Positions 1-10,579 are shown, numbered from the stretch's first letter. The stretch is DNA of 64,000 nucleotides from Novosphingobium nitrogenifigens DSM 19370 (GCF_000192575.1 NZ_GL876926.1:408994-472993); one strand, 5' to 3'. The notes: a model not told the origin generated them from the letters alone. A program made the numbers and translations.

Positions 1-197
1 GGAGCGCTCCAGCCACCGCCGCCATGACCGCCGCCTTGCTGGCCGCCGCCCCATCCACCACCGCCGCCGCCGTGGCCGCGGTCTTCTGCCATCGCGGCAC
101 CGGGCAGCGCGACCAGCGCAAGTGCCGCAGCCGCGAGGCCGAGCGCAGTGGCCGTGCGGTTCGTGGTCGATGTCGAGCGGATTTTCTGTCCCATCAT
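1..197 (-). CDS. Gly/His-rich exported protein, RcnB-like (partial)
   Basis: Cut by the left edge; only the first 65 codons are visible. Tandem ATG codons at 197-192 follow a GGAG-type ribosome binding site. Residues about 13-37 form a Sec signal peptide with an Ala/Leu core and a likely cut after A-M-A, so the product is exported. The mature part starts E-D-R-G-H and runs into Gly tracts broken by His, Trp and Gln. RcnB-family periplasmic proteins of sphingomonads have this composition after the signal peptide, but the diagnostic C-terminus lies outside the window, so the family name is a guess; another Gly-rich exported protein is possible. Confidence 0.55.
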   Translation of the reverse strand, partial: MMGQKIRSTSTTNRTATALGLAAAALALVALPGAAMAEDRGHGGGGGGWGGGQQGGGHGGGGWSA

Positions 198-420
198 CTG
201 TCTCCCGGCCACGGCGTTGCACCGGGCGGTCCCTGTTGAATTTCTCTTCGCGGAAACCGGCGATTTCACGACGGCATCGGCCGGTTTCATGAGTCGGTTC
301 CCAGTCATGGAGATGCTCTTTTCACCATGCACCGATGCTGAACCGGCGGATAGCAAATGTTCAGCTTCGGGTGTCCCGATATGAACGAAAGTCGAGGGTG
401 GGGCGCCGACATGGGGCCCA

Positions 421-464
421 AAACGAGTAAGGCCCCGCATCCCGGTTAAGGGAGCGAGGCCTTG
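421..464 (-). terminator. Intrinsic terminator of ettA
   Basis: Read on the reverse strand, a stem of about 14 pairs (arms beginning AAGGCC and ending GGCCTT, with one G-U pair and one bulge) closes a TTAACC loop, and a TTTT run follows shortly after. It lies 34 bases past the ettA stop. The rest of 198-497 shows no supportable gene. Confidence 0.75.
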
Positions 465-497
465 CGTCGGTGTCGAACTGTCCGTCCGGCTGGACGA

Positions 498-2177
<1,680 letters not shown>

Positions 2178-2375
2178 GGGCGTCCTTTGCGGGTATGGCT
2201 GGTTTTTTGGCTAACTGTTTGGGGTCAGCGCTCTACAGGGCGCAAGCCCCCCCTGCAAGGGTCGTGGCCGTTGTTGTCGGCGGAGGGGCGCCCATATTCG
2301 CGCTTTGCCGCCTCGATGACACCATTTATGAGCTTGGGGGCAAGGCCTGGTCCTTGGCAGAAAGGAACCCATACC

Positions 2376-3584
2376 GTGTTGCATGCCGCCATCCTCGAGG
2401 AAGCCAGGGGCTTTGCCGACCGTATCGTGGCTTTGCGACGGGCAATCCATGCCGAACCGGAGCTGGGCCTTTCCAATCCCCGCACGCGCGACAAGGTGCG
2501 CGAGGCGCTGTCGCATCTGCCGATCGAATGGCGCGAGGGCCCCTCGACCACCGGCCTTGTCGGACGGTTGACCGGAACCGCGCGTGCCGAGGGCGAAACG
2601 CGGCGGGTCCTTTTGCGTGGGGATACCGATGCCTTGCCCATGGCAGAGGAAACCGGGCTCGCTTTTGCTTCCACCGTTCCCGGGACCATGCATGCCTGTG
2701 GGCACGATACCCATGTCGCGATGCTGGCTGGGGCGGCAGAGGTTCTGGCCGCAAGCCGCGACCGTTTTGCGGGCGAAGTGCTGTTCATGTTCCAGCCGGG
2801 CGAGGAAGGCTGGCATGGAGCGCGCTACATGCTCGATGACGGGCTGATCGATCCGTTGCCGGGCGCTGCCTTTGCTCTCCACATCATGCCCGATCAGCCG
2901 CACGGGTTGATCGCGGGGCGTGTGGGGCCGCTGATGGCTTCGGCAGACCGCTTCGAGATCGTCGTTTCCGGGCAGGGCGGTCACGCGTCGATGCCGCATC
3001 AGGCGCTCGACCCGATGCCGGTCGCCTGCGAGATCGTGACCGCAATCCAGGCGATGGTGACGCGGCGGTTCCCGGTGTCCGACCCGGTCGTCGTCACGGT
3101 CAGCGAGATCCACGCGGGCACGGCGCACAATGTCATTCCCGACACCGCGATCCTGCGCGGAACCATGCGTACCTTGTCGGGCGGCAACCGGATGGCGTTG
3201 CACGAGGCGTTCGTCCGGCTGGCCAGCGGGATCGCGACGGCGCATGGCCTTGCTGCCAAGGTCTCCATCCACGAGGGGTTTCCGGTCACGGTCTGTGATC
3301 CCCGCGCGGTCGATCTTGGCGAAGCAGTGGCGTCCGGACTGGGGGCCCCGGCGCGGTTTCATCGCCTGTCGCATCCGATCATGGGGGCAGAGGACTTTGC
3401 CTATATCCTCGAAAAGGTGCCGGGGGCGATGTTCTTCCTTGGCGTTGCTCCTTCCGAAGCGGACCCGGCGAGTTGCTGCGGCATCCATTCGCCGCGCATG
3501 ATGGTCGATGAAAGCGTGCTTCCGGTGGGGACGGCCTTGCTTGCCGGGTGTGCCGAGCGGTTCCTCGGGCACGGGTTTGCCTGA
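2376..3584 (+). CDS. M20 family metallo-amidohydrolase (hippurate hydrolase-like)
   Basis: Zinc-dependent hydrolase that would cleave N-acyl amino acids or related amides in the cytosol. Metal-site motifs are visible: HACGHDTH in the N-terminal part, the E-E-G-W-H catalytic glutamate region, and the late histidine in S-H-P-I-M-G-A-E-D-F. I chose the GTG at 2376 because AAAGGA lies 9 bases upstream and it gives 402 residues, typical for the family. ATG codons at 2316 and 2328 are in frame but lack a ribosome binding site. The reading frame stays open back to 462, but that is antisense to ettA. The substrate cannot be read from sequence. It precedes trxB by 64 bases. Confidence 0.85.
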   Translation: MLHAAILEEARGFADRIVALRRAIHAEPELGLSNPRTRDKVREALSHLPIEWREGPSTTGLVGRLTGTARAEGETRRVLLRGDTDALPMAEETGLAFASTVPGTMHACGHDTHVAMLAGAAEVLAASRDRFAGEVLFMFQPGEEGWHGARYMLDDGLIDPLPGAAFALHIMPDQPHGLIAGRVGPLMASADRFEIVVSGQGGHASMPHQALDPMPVACEIVTAIQAMVTRRFPVSDPVVVTVSEIHAGTAHNVIPDTAILRGTMRTLSGGNRMALHEAFVRLASGIATAHGLAAKVSIHEGFPVTVCDPRAVDLGEAVASGLGAPARFHRLSHPIMGAEDFAYILEKVPGAMFFLGVAPSEADPASCCGIHSPRMMVDESVLPVGTALLAGCAERFLGHGFA

Positions 3585-3648
3585 GGGGCGCGGCCAGACT
3601 GGCAATTCCGGGGCGGGATGACTATCTGGCGCCCGAACGGAGGAATTC

Positions 3649-4602
3649 ATGGCAACCACCCACAAGACCCGCATGCTTATCATCGGTTCCGGCCCCGCCG
3701 GTCTCACTGCCGCGATCTATGGCGCGCGCGCAGGCATGGAGCCGATCGTGGTGCAGGGGCTTCAGCCGGGCGGGCAGTTGACCATCACCACGGACGTCGA
3801 GAACTATCCCGGTTTCCGCGACGTGATCCAGGGCCCCTGGCTGATGCAGGAAATGCAGGCTCAGGCCGAGCATGTGGGCACCCGGATGCTGTGGGACACG
3901 ATCACCGAGGTGCAGTTTGACGGCTGGCCGTTCCGCGCCATCGGCGACAGCGGCGACGTTTATGAAGGCGACGTGCTGGTGATCGCGACCGGCGCGCAGG
4001 CGCGCTGGCTGGGTGTGCCGGGCGAACAGGAAATGTCGGGCAAGGGCGTTTCGGCCTGCGCCACTTGCGACGGCTTTTTCTATCGCGGCAAGAAGGTCGT
4101 GGTGATCGGCGGCGGCAATACCGCAGTCGAGGAAGCGCTCTATCTTACCAACCATGCCAGCGAAGTCGTGCTGATCCATCGTCGCGATTCGCTGCGTGCT
4201 GAAAAGATCCTGCAGGATCGCCTGTTCGCGCATCCCAAGGTCAGCGTGCTGTGGAACAAGGCGGTCGAGCGTTTCGCAGGTGAAACCGGGCTCCAGACGG
4301 TCGAACTGGTCGATACCGTGACCGGCGAAAAGTCGCAGGTGGCGACCGACGGCGCGTTCGTCGCGATCGGCCATGCGCCCGCGACCGACCTGTTCAAGGG
4401 CAAGCTGGAACTCGATGCATCGGGCTATATCGTTGTCGAGGCTGGAACGCCCCGTACCGCGATCCCCGGCGTTTTTGCGTGCGGCGACGTCATGGACCAC
4501 ACCTATCGTCAGGCGGTGACGGCGGCGGGAACCGGCTGCATGGCCGCGCTCGATGCCGAACGCTTCCTTGCCGAGCGCGATTTCGAAGCCGCGAAAGGCT
4601 GA
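3649..4602 (+). CDS. trxB: Thioredoxin reductase
   Basis: Flavoprotein that passes electrons from NADPH to thioredoxin in the cytosol. 317 residues, standard for the bacterial low-molecular-weight type. FAD-binding G-S-G-P-A-G at 13-18, redox-active pair C137-A-T-C140 followed by D141, NADPH-binding G-G-G at 154-156, and the C-terminal FAD motif V-F-A-C-G-D-V. Strong GGAGG ribosome binding site at 3639-3643. Ends 13 bases from the converging hydrolase gene, leaving no room for a separate terminator. Confidence 0.95.
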   Translation: MATTHKTRMLIIGSGPAGLTAAIYGARAGMEPIVVQGLQPGGQLTITTDVENYPGFRDVIQGPWLMQEMQAQAEHVGTRMLWDTITEVQFDGWPFRAIGDSGDVYEGDVLVIATGAQARWLGVPGEQEMSGKGVSACATCDGFFYRGKKVVVIGGGNTAVEEALYLTNHASEVVLIHRRDSLRAEKILQDRLFAHPKVSVLWNKAVERFAGETGLQTVELVDTVTGEKSQVATDGAFVAIGHAPATDLFKGKLELDASGYIVVEAGTPRTAIPGVFACGDVMDHTYRQAVTAAGTGCMAALDAERFLAERDFEAAKG

Positions 4603-4615
4603 GGCCTGAAACGCC

Positions 4616-5461
4616 CTAGTGTCTCGAGGCCGTAGCCTCGATCAGACGTTCGAACAGCCAGTCGCCCGCGCGGCTGGCTGTTGCTTCATCATTGGCAAAG
4701 CTGTGGCTGCTGCTGTCGTGAAGAACGACGCGGGGATCATCGGCGGGCCAGTCGGACAGGAAGCGCTGTCCGACGCGATCGCCCTTGGCGACCAAGATCG
4801 TTGTTGGGCCCCCGAACGCGGCAAGGCTGTCGTGTAACAAGGCGGCCAGCGCCGAGGTCGTCTGCTCGCCATCATGGCCGCTGGCATGGACCAGGCCGCG
4901 AGCCAGCCGGCCCAGGTTGACGCGCCCGGTCAGCAGGCGAAGGAGCGCGCGCGGATCAGCCAGACGGCGAAGGTAGCGCTGTCGCAAGGCTTGCGGGGAA
5001 TGGGTGATCGCCTCGGCATCCTCGACCGTCTCGTCGATGGTCCAGGGATTGGCGAGCACCAGTCCGTCGAACCCGCCGGTCGGCCCATTCGCCAAGGTTG
5101 CCGCATGAAGCATCAGGCTGCTTGCTGCATCGCAGGTGCCGAAACCGATGACCCGGCGCAGGCCGGGCTGGGATGTGCGAAAGGCGGCGAGCGCGGCCGC
5201 AATGTCGTCGCGCGATCCCCGCCACGACGCATTTTCGCCCTCGCTGTCGCCGACCCCGCGCCGATCGAAGCGGAACACCGGCACGCCTGCTTCCTCGGCA
5301 AGACGATCGGCGAGGTGGGCTTGTCCGGCAAAGGACCCGGCGCGGATTTCGTTGCCGCCCGAGACGATCAGCAATCCGGTGCTGCCGTGCGCATTAGCGC
5401 AATCGAGCATCCCGTGCAGCATGGCCCGCGCGCAGGGAAAGGGGATGGCCCGGCGGCTCAT
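4616..5461 (-). CDS. Exosortase A system-associated hydrolase 1 (alpha/beta fold)
   Basis: 281-residue alpha/beta hydrolase matching the family that accompanies exosortase A polysaccharide loci. The elbow reads G-F-G-T-C-D-A-A-S with C110 in the nucleophile position, where ordinary members of the fold carry serine. R-R-G-V-G-D-S-E-G near 67-76 is also typical. The first ATG (5461-5459) overlaps the TGA of hydrolase 2 as ATGA, so the two are translationally coupled; the frame is open further upstream but only inside the neighbour. The substrate is unknown for the whole family; release or transfer of an acyl or aminoacyl group made by the ACP/ligase/decarboxylase set is my inference. Confidence 0.85.
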   Translation of the reverse strand: MSRRAIPFPCARAMLHGMLDCANAHGSTGLLIVSGGNEIRAGSFAGQAHLADRLAEEAGVPVFRFDRRGVGDSEGENASWRGSRDDIAAALAAFRTSQPGLRRVIGFGTCDAASSLMLHAATLANGPTGGFDGLVLANPWTIDETVEDAEAITHSPQALRQRYLRRLADPRALLRLLTGRVNLGRLARGLVHASGHDGEQTTSALAALLHDSLAAFGGPTTILVAKGDRVGQRFLSDWPADDPRVVLHDSSSHSFANDEATASRAGDWLFERLIEATASRH

Positions 5462-6138
5462 GCGTCGAATTCCTCTGCCACGATTTGCGCAAGCCGCACC
5501 GATTGCGCGGCATCCTCGCCCGGTTCGGCGCGCAACCACAACGCGCTTCCGCCCAGTTCGGTCATGCGGATCTCGCGTTGCCCCTCGTCGAGCGGACGGG
5601 CGCTTTCCAGCCCCGCGACAAGAGCGGGGCCGAGGTAATACCCGGCCAGCTCGATCCCTTCTTCGCGTCCTTGTGCAAGCAAAGTGGCGCTGTCTTCGTG
5701 CCGTCCGGCTTCACGCGAGGCGAGCACGCGCGTGCGCAGCATTCGCCGCAGCAAAGTTGCGCCCATGACCGGTTCGAGCACCCATCCGGGCAGCGTGTTG
5801 GGAAAGACGAGCGCCCCGCCGCGCAGGGCGAGGACACGGTTGGCGGCAAAGTGACGGGCGGCCAGCGCCATGGCGGTACGCCAGCCGTGGAGGCTTTGCG
5901 CAGAAAAGCTCTGAAGGCTTTCGTTGGTGCCGGGCAGGTCGGGCAGGAAGCTGTCGATCCCGCGCGCATCGAGTTCGCGCATGGTCGTTGCCAACATGCG
6001 CCGGGTCCTGTTCATCTCTTCCAACAACGGCGGCACGATCAACAGGCGGCGATCCCGTCCGCGATCGAATGACAGCGCGAATTCGACGCTTTGTCCCGTC
6101 GGTCCGGGGCAGGGCCAGGAATCGATCAGCAGCCGCAT
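5458..6138 (-). CDS. Exosortase A system-associated hydrolase 2
   Basis: 226 residues, related to the second alpha/beta hydrolase family of XrtA loci. L-L-I-V-P-P-L-L-E-E-M-N-R-T-R-R near 32-47 and a hydrolase-like F-L-P-D-L-P-G-T-N-E-S stretch are visible. It lacks a clear G-x-S-x-G elbow; the region where it would be expected reads A-L-R-G-G-A-L, so it may be non-catalytic or act with hydrolase 1. It overlaps the ACP gene by 13 bases upstream and hydrolase 1 by 4 bases downstream, so the three form one operon. The function is not established for the family. Confidence 0.75.
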   Translation of the reverse strand: MRLLIDSWPCPGPTGQSVEFALSFDRGRDRRLLIVPPLLEEMNRTRRMLATTMRELDARGIDSFLPDLPGTNESLQSFSAQSLHGWRTAMALAARHFAANRVLALRGGALVFPNTLPGWVLEPVMGATLLRRMLRTRVLASREAGRHEDSATLLAQGREEGIELAGYYLGPALVAGLESARPLDEGQREIRMTELGGSALWLRAEPGEDAAQSVRLAQIVAEEFDA

Positions 6139-6395
6139 TGCGCGCGGACGAAATCGAGCAGGGTGCCGTAGGTCTCGAGCGTTTCGGCACTGATCGCGTC
6201 ATCGTCGAGGAACAGGTCGAAACGCTCTTCAATCGCACCGAACAGCGTGGCGATCGCCATGGAATCGAGCTCGGGAATGGCGCCGAACAAGGGGCTGTCG
6301 GTCCCAAGCGCCGCAAGCCTTGCGGTCCCAAGCGCCAGCACGGCGTCGAGCACTTCGCGCAAGGCGAGATCGGGAGAGGATACAGCGTTGTCCAA
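6126..6395 (-). CDS. Acyl carrier protein of the XrtA locus
   Basis: 89-residue acidic helical protein with the phosphopantetheine site E-L-D-S45-M-A. It should carry an acyl or aminoacyl group as a thioester for neighbouring enzymes. It starts at a TTG (6395-6393) behind an AAGGA ribosome binding site; no ATG is available in this frame nearby. It ends in C-G-C, overlapping the hydrolase 2 start. An ACP beside an AMP-forming ligase and a PLP decarboxylase suggests a dedicated modification pathway, probably for the polysaccharide, rather than fatty acid synthesis (inference). Confidence 0.85.
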   Translation of the reverse strand: MDNAVSSPDLALREVLDAVLALGTARLAALGTDSPLFGAIPELDSMAIATLFGAIEERFDLFLDDDAISAETLETYGTLLDFVRAQCGC

Positions 6396-6413
6396 GCGCG
6401 TGGATTTCCTTGC

Positions 6414-7529
6414 TTATCGCCCGATCGCCTTATGCGGCCGGTCGGTTCCGAACAAGTCGGGCGATGGTAGGGCGGCAAAATCGCGGGGGCGCAGAAGCCG
6501 CCGTGCGCAGAGGCGGGCAAGGCGGGGCCAATGCGCCAGGGCACGGGGATGAAAGGCTTCGAGCCGATAGCGCGGGCGGACGTCTTCGGTCCAGTCTCGC
6601 TTGTAGGGATCATCGCCGGTGCCGAAGTCGACCATGGCGACGCGATCCTCGTCGAACGCCATGGCGAACAGGGCGTGGCTGAGCAGGGTTCCCGGTGATT
6701 GGGCACGGGCGCGGTCGTCGTGGGCGAGCTTGTGGATGTACGCGGTTCCGTTTTCGACGGTCCAGAACTGGGCCGCAACGGGCTGGCCGTCGATCGTCGC
6801 AAGGCCGATCCGCAAGCGTCCCGCTGCTGCCTCGGCCATGGCAAAGCGGCGCAGGAACGCGGGCTGGCCTTCTTCGGGTTTCCAGCTCCGGGCATAGACC
6901 GCCTCATAGGCGGCCCAGTCGGCAGCCAAGTCGGTGGCCGAGAATTCGCGGGAGATGCGGATCGCGACACGCCCCTTGCGCTGCTTGCGCCGGACCGTTT
7001 CGCGCAGGGCGCCGGGACGCTGGGCCCACCACGTTGCGAAATCGCGGCCGCGTGTCGAAACGATATGGTTGCTGTCGGTCTGGCTCAACCAGCCGATCCA
7101 GCCTGCCTTGCGGGCGGCCGTGAGCATGATCGCGGCTTCCGATCGCGGCAGGGGGGCGAACGACAAGGCGCCCTCGCGCGCAAGGTCGCCAAGGATGGCG
7201 GCCAGCAGCGGCGCACCATCCGCCGTCCAGTAGGGCCGGGCGATGAAGCTGTACCAGTTCGCCATTGCGGAGAGCCCGAGGCGGTCGCGGCAGAGCGGCA
7301 GCGCGGCTACCGCATCGCCCTCGCGCGCAACGGCGAGGAATGACGGACTTGGGGCAAGGCATTCTTCGCCCAAAAGGCGGAACCAGTCGAGCCGATCGAA
7401 CGGCGTCGTGCGCGGCCCGGCTGCGAAAAGCGCGGCAAGGGCGGGGTCTGCTTGCGCTTGCGCGAGATCGGCGTGATAGACCCTGTGCAAACCCCGAGTT
7501 CCTGCCTGTCCTGTTGCCCCATTCGTCAC
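6414..7529 (-). CDS. GNAT/FemAB-like acyltransferase (BioF2-like domain)
   Basis: About 371 residues. The C-terminal half has the BioF2/FemAB-like acyltransferase fold seen in exosortase loci: a basic R-R-K-Q-R-K-G-R stretch, then S-W-K-P-E-E-G and the V-D-F-G-T-G-D-D-P-Y-K motif before an aromatic-rich end. It probably moves an acyl or aminoacyl group onto a sugar or lipid carrier in the cytosol. The start is uncertain: the GTG at 7529 has only a weak AAGG, and a TTG at 7490 has AGGA 9 bases upstream and would remove 13 residues. It lies 18 bases before the ACP gene in the same operon and is divergent from the ligase gene. Confidence 0.75.
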   Translation of the reverse strand: MTNGATGQAGTRGLHRVYHADLAQAQADPALAALFAAGPRTTPFDRLDWFRLLGEECLAPSPSFLAVAREGDAVAALPLCRDRLGLSAMANWYSFIARPYWTADGAPLLAAILGDLAREGALSFAPLPRSEAAIMLTAARKAGWIGWLSQTDSNHIVSTRGRDFATWWAQRPGALRETVRRKQRKGRVAIRISREFSATDLAADWAAYEAVYARSWKPEEGQPAFLRRFAMAEAAAGRLRIGLATIDGQPVAAQFWTVENGTAYIHKLAHDDRARAQSPGTLLSHALFAMAFDEDRVAMVDFGTGDDPYKRDWTEDVRPRYRLEAFHPRALAHWPRLARLCARRLLRPRDFAALPSPDLFGTDRPHKAIGR

Positions 7530-7542
7530 GGAGCCTTGCCGC

Positions 7543-9075
7543 TTGCCCCGGATACCGGATCCCGAACCACGGCCGCTCGACCATCTCGCCCTTTGCGGGG
7601 CTGATGATGCCCCGGCATTGGTGCTGGCTGGGCAAGTCATGGACTACGCCGGGTTAAATCGACGTATAGGCCAGCTTGCCGGTTGGTTGGCAAGCGTGGC
7701 CGGTACCGGATCGGGCGCGAGGGTCGCCACATGGTTGCCCAAAGGCGAGCTTGCCGCGCTGATGCCGCTGGCGGCGGCGCGGGCAGGGTTGGTCCATGTG
7801 CCGATCAATCCGCTGCTCAAGCGGGCGCAAGTCGCGCATATCGTGGGGGATGCGGGGGCGGTCCTGCTGATCGCCAATGCCGGACGGCTGGCGACGCTTG
7901 AGCCGGGGGATTTCGGCGAAGCCATTGCGATCGAGGATGGTGAGGTCCTTGCCGTGCTCGATGCGGCGCCCATTCTGCCTCCGTCCTCGGCATTGCCCGA
8001 CACGCTGGCGGCACTGCTCTATACCAGCGGGTCAACCGGGCGTCCCAAAGGGGTGATGCTCAGCCACGCCAATCTCTGGCTGGGCGCCGTGAGCGTCGCG
8101 CATTACTTGCGCCTTGCCGCCGATGACCGGGTTCTGGCGGTGCTGCCTTTCTCGTTCGACTATGGCCAGAACCAGTTGCTCTCGACCTGGTATGCCGGGG
8201 CTGCGGTGGTGCCGCACGATTACCTGCTCCCGCGCGATCTGGTGCGGGCGGTTGCGCGGCATGGGATCACGACGCTCGCGGGGGTTCCGCCCTTGTGGCA
8301 GCAACTGGCCGGGCTCGACTGGCCGGACGAGGCGGTGCGGGGAATGCGGCGTCTGACCAATAGCGGCGGCGCCTTGCACGAAGGGCTGGTGCGGCGTTTG
8401 CGGGAACTGTTCCCGACGGCTGACCTTTACGCAATGTACGGGCTGACCGAAGCGTTTCGGTCGACCTTTCTCGATCCCGCGCTGATCGACGATCATCCGA
8501 CTTCGATCGGCAATGCCATTCCCTTTGCCGAAGTCATGGTGGTCCGCGATGACGGTACGCAGGCCGGTCCCGACGAAGAGGGCGAGCTTGTCCATGCCGG
8601 GCCGCTGGTCGCGCAAGGCTATTGGCGCGATCCCGTTCGTACCGCCGAGCGGTTTCGTCCGGCTCCCGTGTTTTCTCGCGTGGGAGGCATGGCCGTCTGG
8701 TCGGGAGACCGCGTTCGTCGCGATGGCGAAGGGCTTCTCCATTTCGTCGGACGCCGCGATGCGATGATCAAGACCGCCGGAAATCGTGTCAGCCCGCAAG
8801 AGGTGGAGGAGGCCGCCCTTGCGACGGGACTGGTCGGAGATGTCGTCGCGCTCGGGTTGCCAGATGACGCGCTGGGGCAGGCCATTCATCTCGTCGCGTG
8901 CGGCGTGGGTGACAGCGCGGCCGTGATCGCGGCGATGACGCGCACCTTGCCCAATTTCATGGTTCCCCGCGCGGTTCACTGGCGCGAGCGTCTGCCGGTC
9001 AATCCCAACGGCAAATGCGATCGCGAGGGGCTTTACCGGGAATTATCGGCTTTGCTCGATAAGGTCCGATCATGA
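7543..9075 (+). CDS. Acyl-CoA ligase (AMP-forming), exosortase A system-associated
   Basis: 510-residue ANL-superfamily enzyme that activates a carboxylic acid as the adenylate and hands it to CoA or, here more likely, to the ACP encoded on the other arm. P-loop motif Y-T-S-G-S-T-G-R-P-K-G, A5-type Y-G-L-T-E, A7-type S-G-D and the C-terminal lysine in N-P-N-G-K are present. It starts at TTG (7543) with a CGGAG ribosome binding site at 7529-7533 that overlaps the proposed GTG start of the divergent acyltransferase. It overlaps the decarboxylase by ATGA. The substrate is unknown. Confidence 0.88.
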   Translation: MPRIPDPEPRPLDHLALCGADDAPALVLAGQVMDYAGLNRRIGQLAGWLASVAGTGSGARVATWLPKGELAALMPLAAARAGLVHVPINPLLKRAQVAHIVGDAGAVLLIANAGRLATLEPGDFGEAIAIEDGEVLAVLDAAPILPPSSALPDTLAALLYTSGSTGRPKGVMLSHANLWLGAVSVAHYLRLAADDRVLAVLPFSFDYGQNQLLSTWYAGAAVVPHDYLLPRDLVRAVARHGITTLAGVPPLWQQLAGLDWPDEAVRGMRRLTNSGGALHEGLVRRLRELFPTADLYAMYGLTEAFRSTFLDPALIDDHPTSIGNAIPFAEVMVVRDDGTQAGPDEEGELVHAGPLVAQGYWRDPVRTAERFRPAPVFSRVGGMAVWSGDRVRRDGEGLLHFVGRRDAMIKTAGNRVSPQEVEEAALATGLVGDVVALGLPDDALGQAIHLVACGVGDSAAVIAAMTRTLPNFMVPRAVHWRERLPVNPNGKCDREGLYRELSALLDKVRS

Positions 9076-10343
9076 CGCTGTCCGAGAAACCGATGGGGCC
9101 GATCCCGCCCGGCTATGTCGCGCATCATGGCGAGCTGGTCATTGCCGGGGTCGGTGCGCGCGATCTGGTCGCAAGTGCGGGCGGGACGCCGCTGTTCGTT
9201 TATGACGCGGGCCGGATTGCCGGGCGCGTGGCGGCCTTGCGCGCCGCGATGCCGTCGGAGCTGGGCATCCATTATGCGGTCAAGGCCAATCCCTTTGCGC
9301 CTTTGCTCGCGTTCATGGCCGGGCATGTCGATGGGTTCGACATCGCATCGGGCGGTGAACTCGCTCTGCTGACATCGGTGGGCATTTCCGGCGCCCGGAT
9401 CGGCTTTGCCGGACCGGGCAAGCGTGACGGGGAAATGGTCGAGGCAGTGAAGGCCGGGGTCACGCTGCATCTTGAATCGCCACGCGAACTCGACCGGGCG
9501 ATCGAGGTTGGTGCGCGTCTCGGCATTGCGCCGCGGCTGGCGATCCGGGTCAATCCCGATTTCGAACTGGCGGGCGCAGGCATGCGCATGGGCGGAGGCG
9601 CCCGACCATTCGGGATCGACGCGGATCAGGTCCCCGATCTCGTCCGGCGGATCGTCGCGTCCGGGGCCGAGTGGCGCGGCTTCCACGTCTATGCGGGAAG
9701 CCAGTCGCTCGACAGCGAGGCGATTGCCGCTGCCCAAGCGGCAACGATCGATTGCGTGGCCCGGCTGGCCGACGCAGCTGGTGTCGCGGTGCCGGTGTGC
9801 AATCTGGGCGGTGGTTTTGGCATTCCCTATTTCCACGGACAGCACCCGCTAGACATCGACAGGATTGGTGCCGAACTGGCCGAAAGGCTGGCATCCTTGC
9901 CCGCGTCGCTCGCGCAGACACGCTTCGTTCTCGAACTGGGGCGCTGGCTGGTCGGTGAAGCGGGGGTCTATCTCACCGAAATTCTCGATCGCAAGATCAG
10001 CCGGGGCGAGACGTTCCTCGTCGTCGATGGCGGGTTGCATCATCAGCTTGCCGCCAGCGGGAATTTCGGCAGCATCATCCGTCGCAACTATCCGTGTGCC
10101 GTCGCCACCCGTTTTGCCGCTCCGGCCGAGGAAGTTGCGCATGTCGTGGGGTGCCTGTGCACGCCGCTCGACCGTCTTGGCGACGCGCTTGCCTTGCCGC
10201 ACGCGGAACCCGGCGATCTTGTAGCGCTGTTCTGTGCCGGAGCTTATGGGGCCAGTGCGAGCCCGTCGGAATTTCTGGGACATGGCCCCGCGCGGCAAGT
10301 ATTGGTGGGGCACGAGGACGAAATTCCTGGTCTTGGTGCATGA
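9072..10343 (+). CDS. PLP-dependent decarboxylase, exosortase A system-associated
   Basis: 423-residue fold-type III decarboxylase related to diaminopimelate and ornithine decarboxylases. The pyridoxal phosphate lysine lies in H-Y-A-V-K-A-N-P near residue 73; the G-G-G-F-G-I-P phosphate-binding loop and the late C-x-P-L-D and G-A-Y-G-A motifs are visible. Together with the overlapping ligase and the ACP it could make an amine or amino acid derivative used to decorate the polysaccharide; that is inference. It is not a housekeeping lysA by context. Confidence 0.88.
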   Translation: MTLSEKPMGPIPPGYVAHHGELVIAGVGARDLVASAGGTPLFVYDAGRIAGRVAALRAAMPSELGIHYAVKANPFAPLLAFMAGHVDGFDIASGGELALLTSVGISGARIGFAGPGKRDGEMVEAVKAGVTLHLESPRELDRAIEVGARLGIAPRLAIRVNPDFELAGAGMRMGGGARPFGIDADQVPDLVRRIVASGAEWRGFHVYAGSQSLDSEAIAAAQAATIDCVARLADAAGVAVPVCNLGGGFGIPYFHGQHPLDIDRIGAELAERLASLPASLAQTRFVLELGRWLVGEAGVYLTEILDRKISRGETFLVVDGGLHHQLAASGNFGSIIRRNYPCAVATRFAAPAEEVAHVVGCLCTPLDRLGDALALPHAEPGDLVALFCAGAYGASASPSEFLGHGPARQVLVGHEDEIPGLGA

Positions 10344-10354
10344 TCCGTTCTTGC

Positions 10355-10378
10355 GATCTGTCCTGAAACAGGACGATC
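10355..10378. terminator. Inverted repeat after the decarboxylase gene
   Basis: GATC-T-GTCCTG, loop AAA, CAGGAC-GATC: a stem of 10 pairs with one bulge starting 12 bases after the decarboxylase stop. Only TT follows, so it is a weak terminator or attenuator between the enzyme genes and the export genes. The remaining roughly 200 bases up to 10579 hold no gene and probably the promoter of the export genes, but no promoter is clear enough to call. Confidence 0.4.
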
Positions 10379-10579
10379 TTGCGGTGCGGGGTGGTTTCCG
10401 CTTGCCAGCGGGGCCGGGGGGGAGAAGAGTCTAAACGGTATCTTCACCCTTTTTCCCCATATCGGACCGTAGATGTTCGTCTCTCCCGTCTCATTGCAAG
10501 ACAGTCGGGACAACCGGATCCGGTAGAGATCCGAGCAGGGGATCGATGGGGCGGCAAGCGCGTTTGCAAAGGATGGTCG

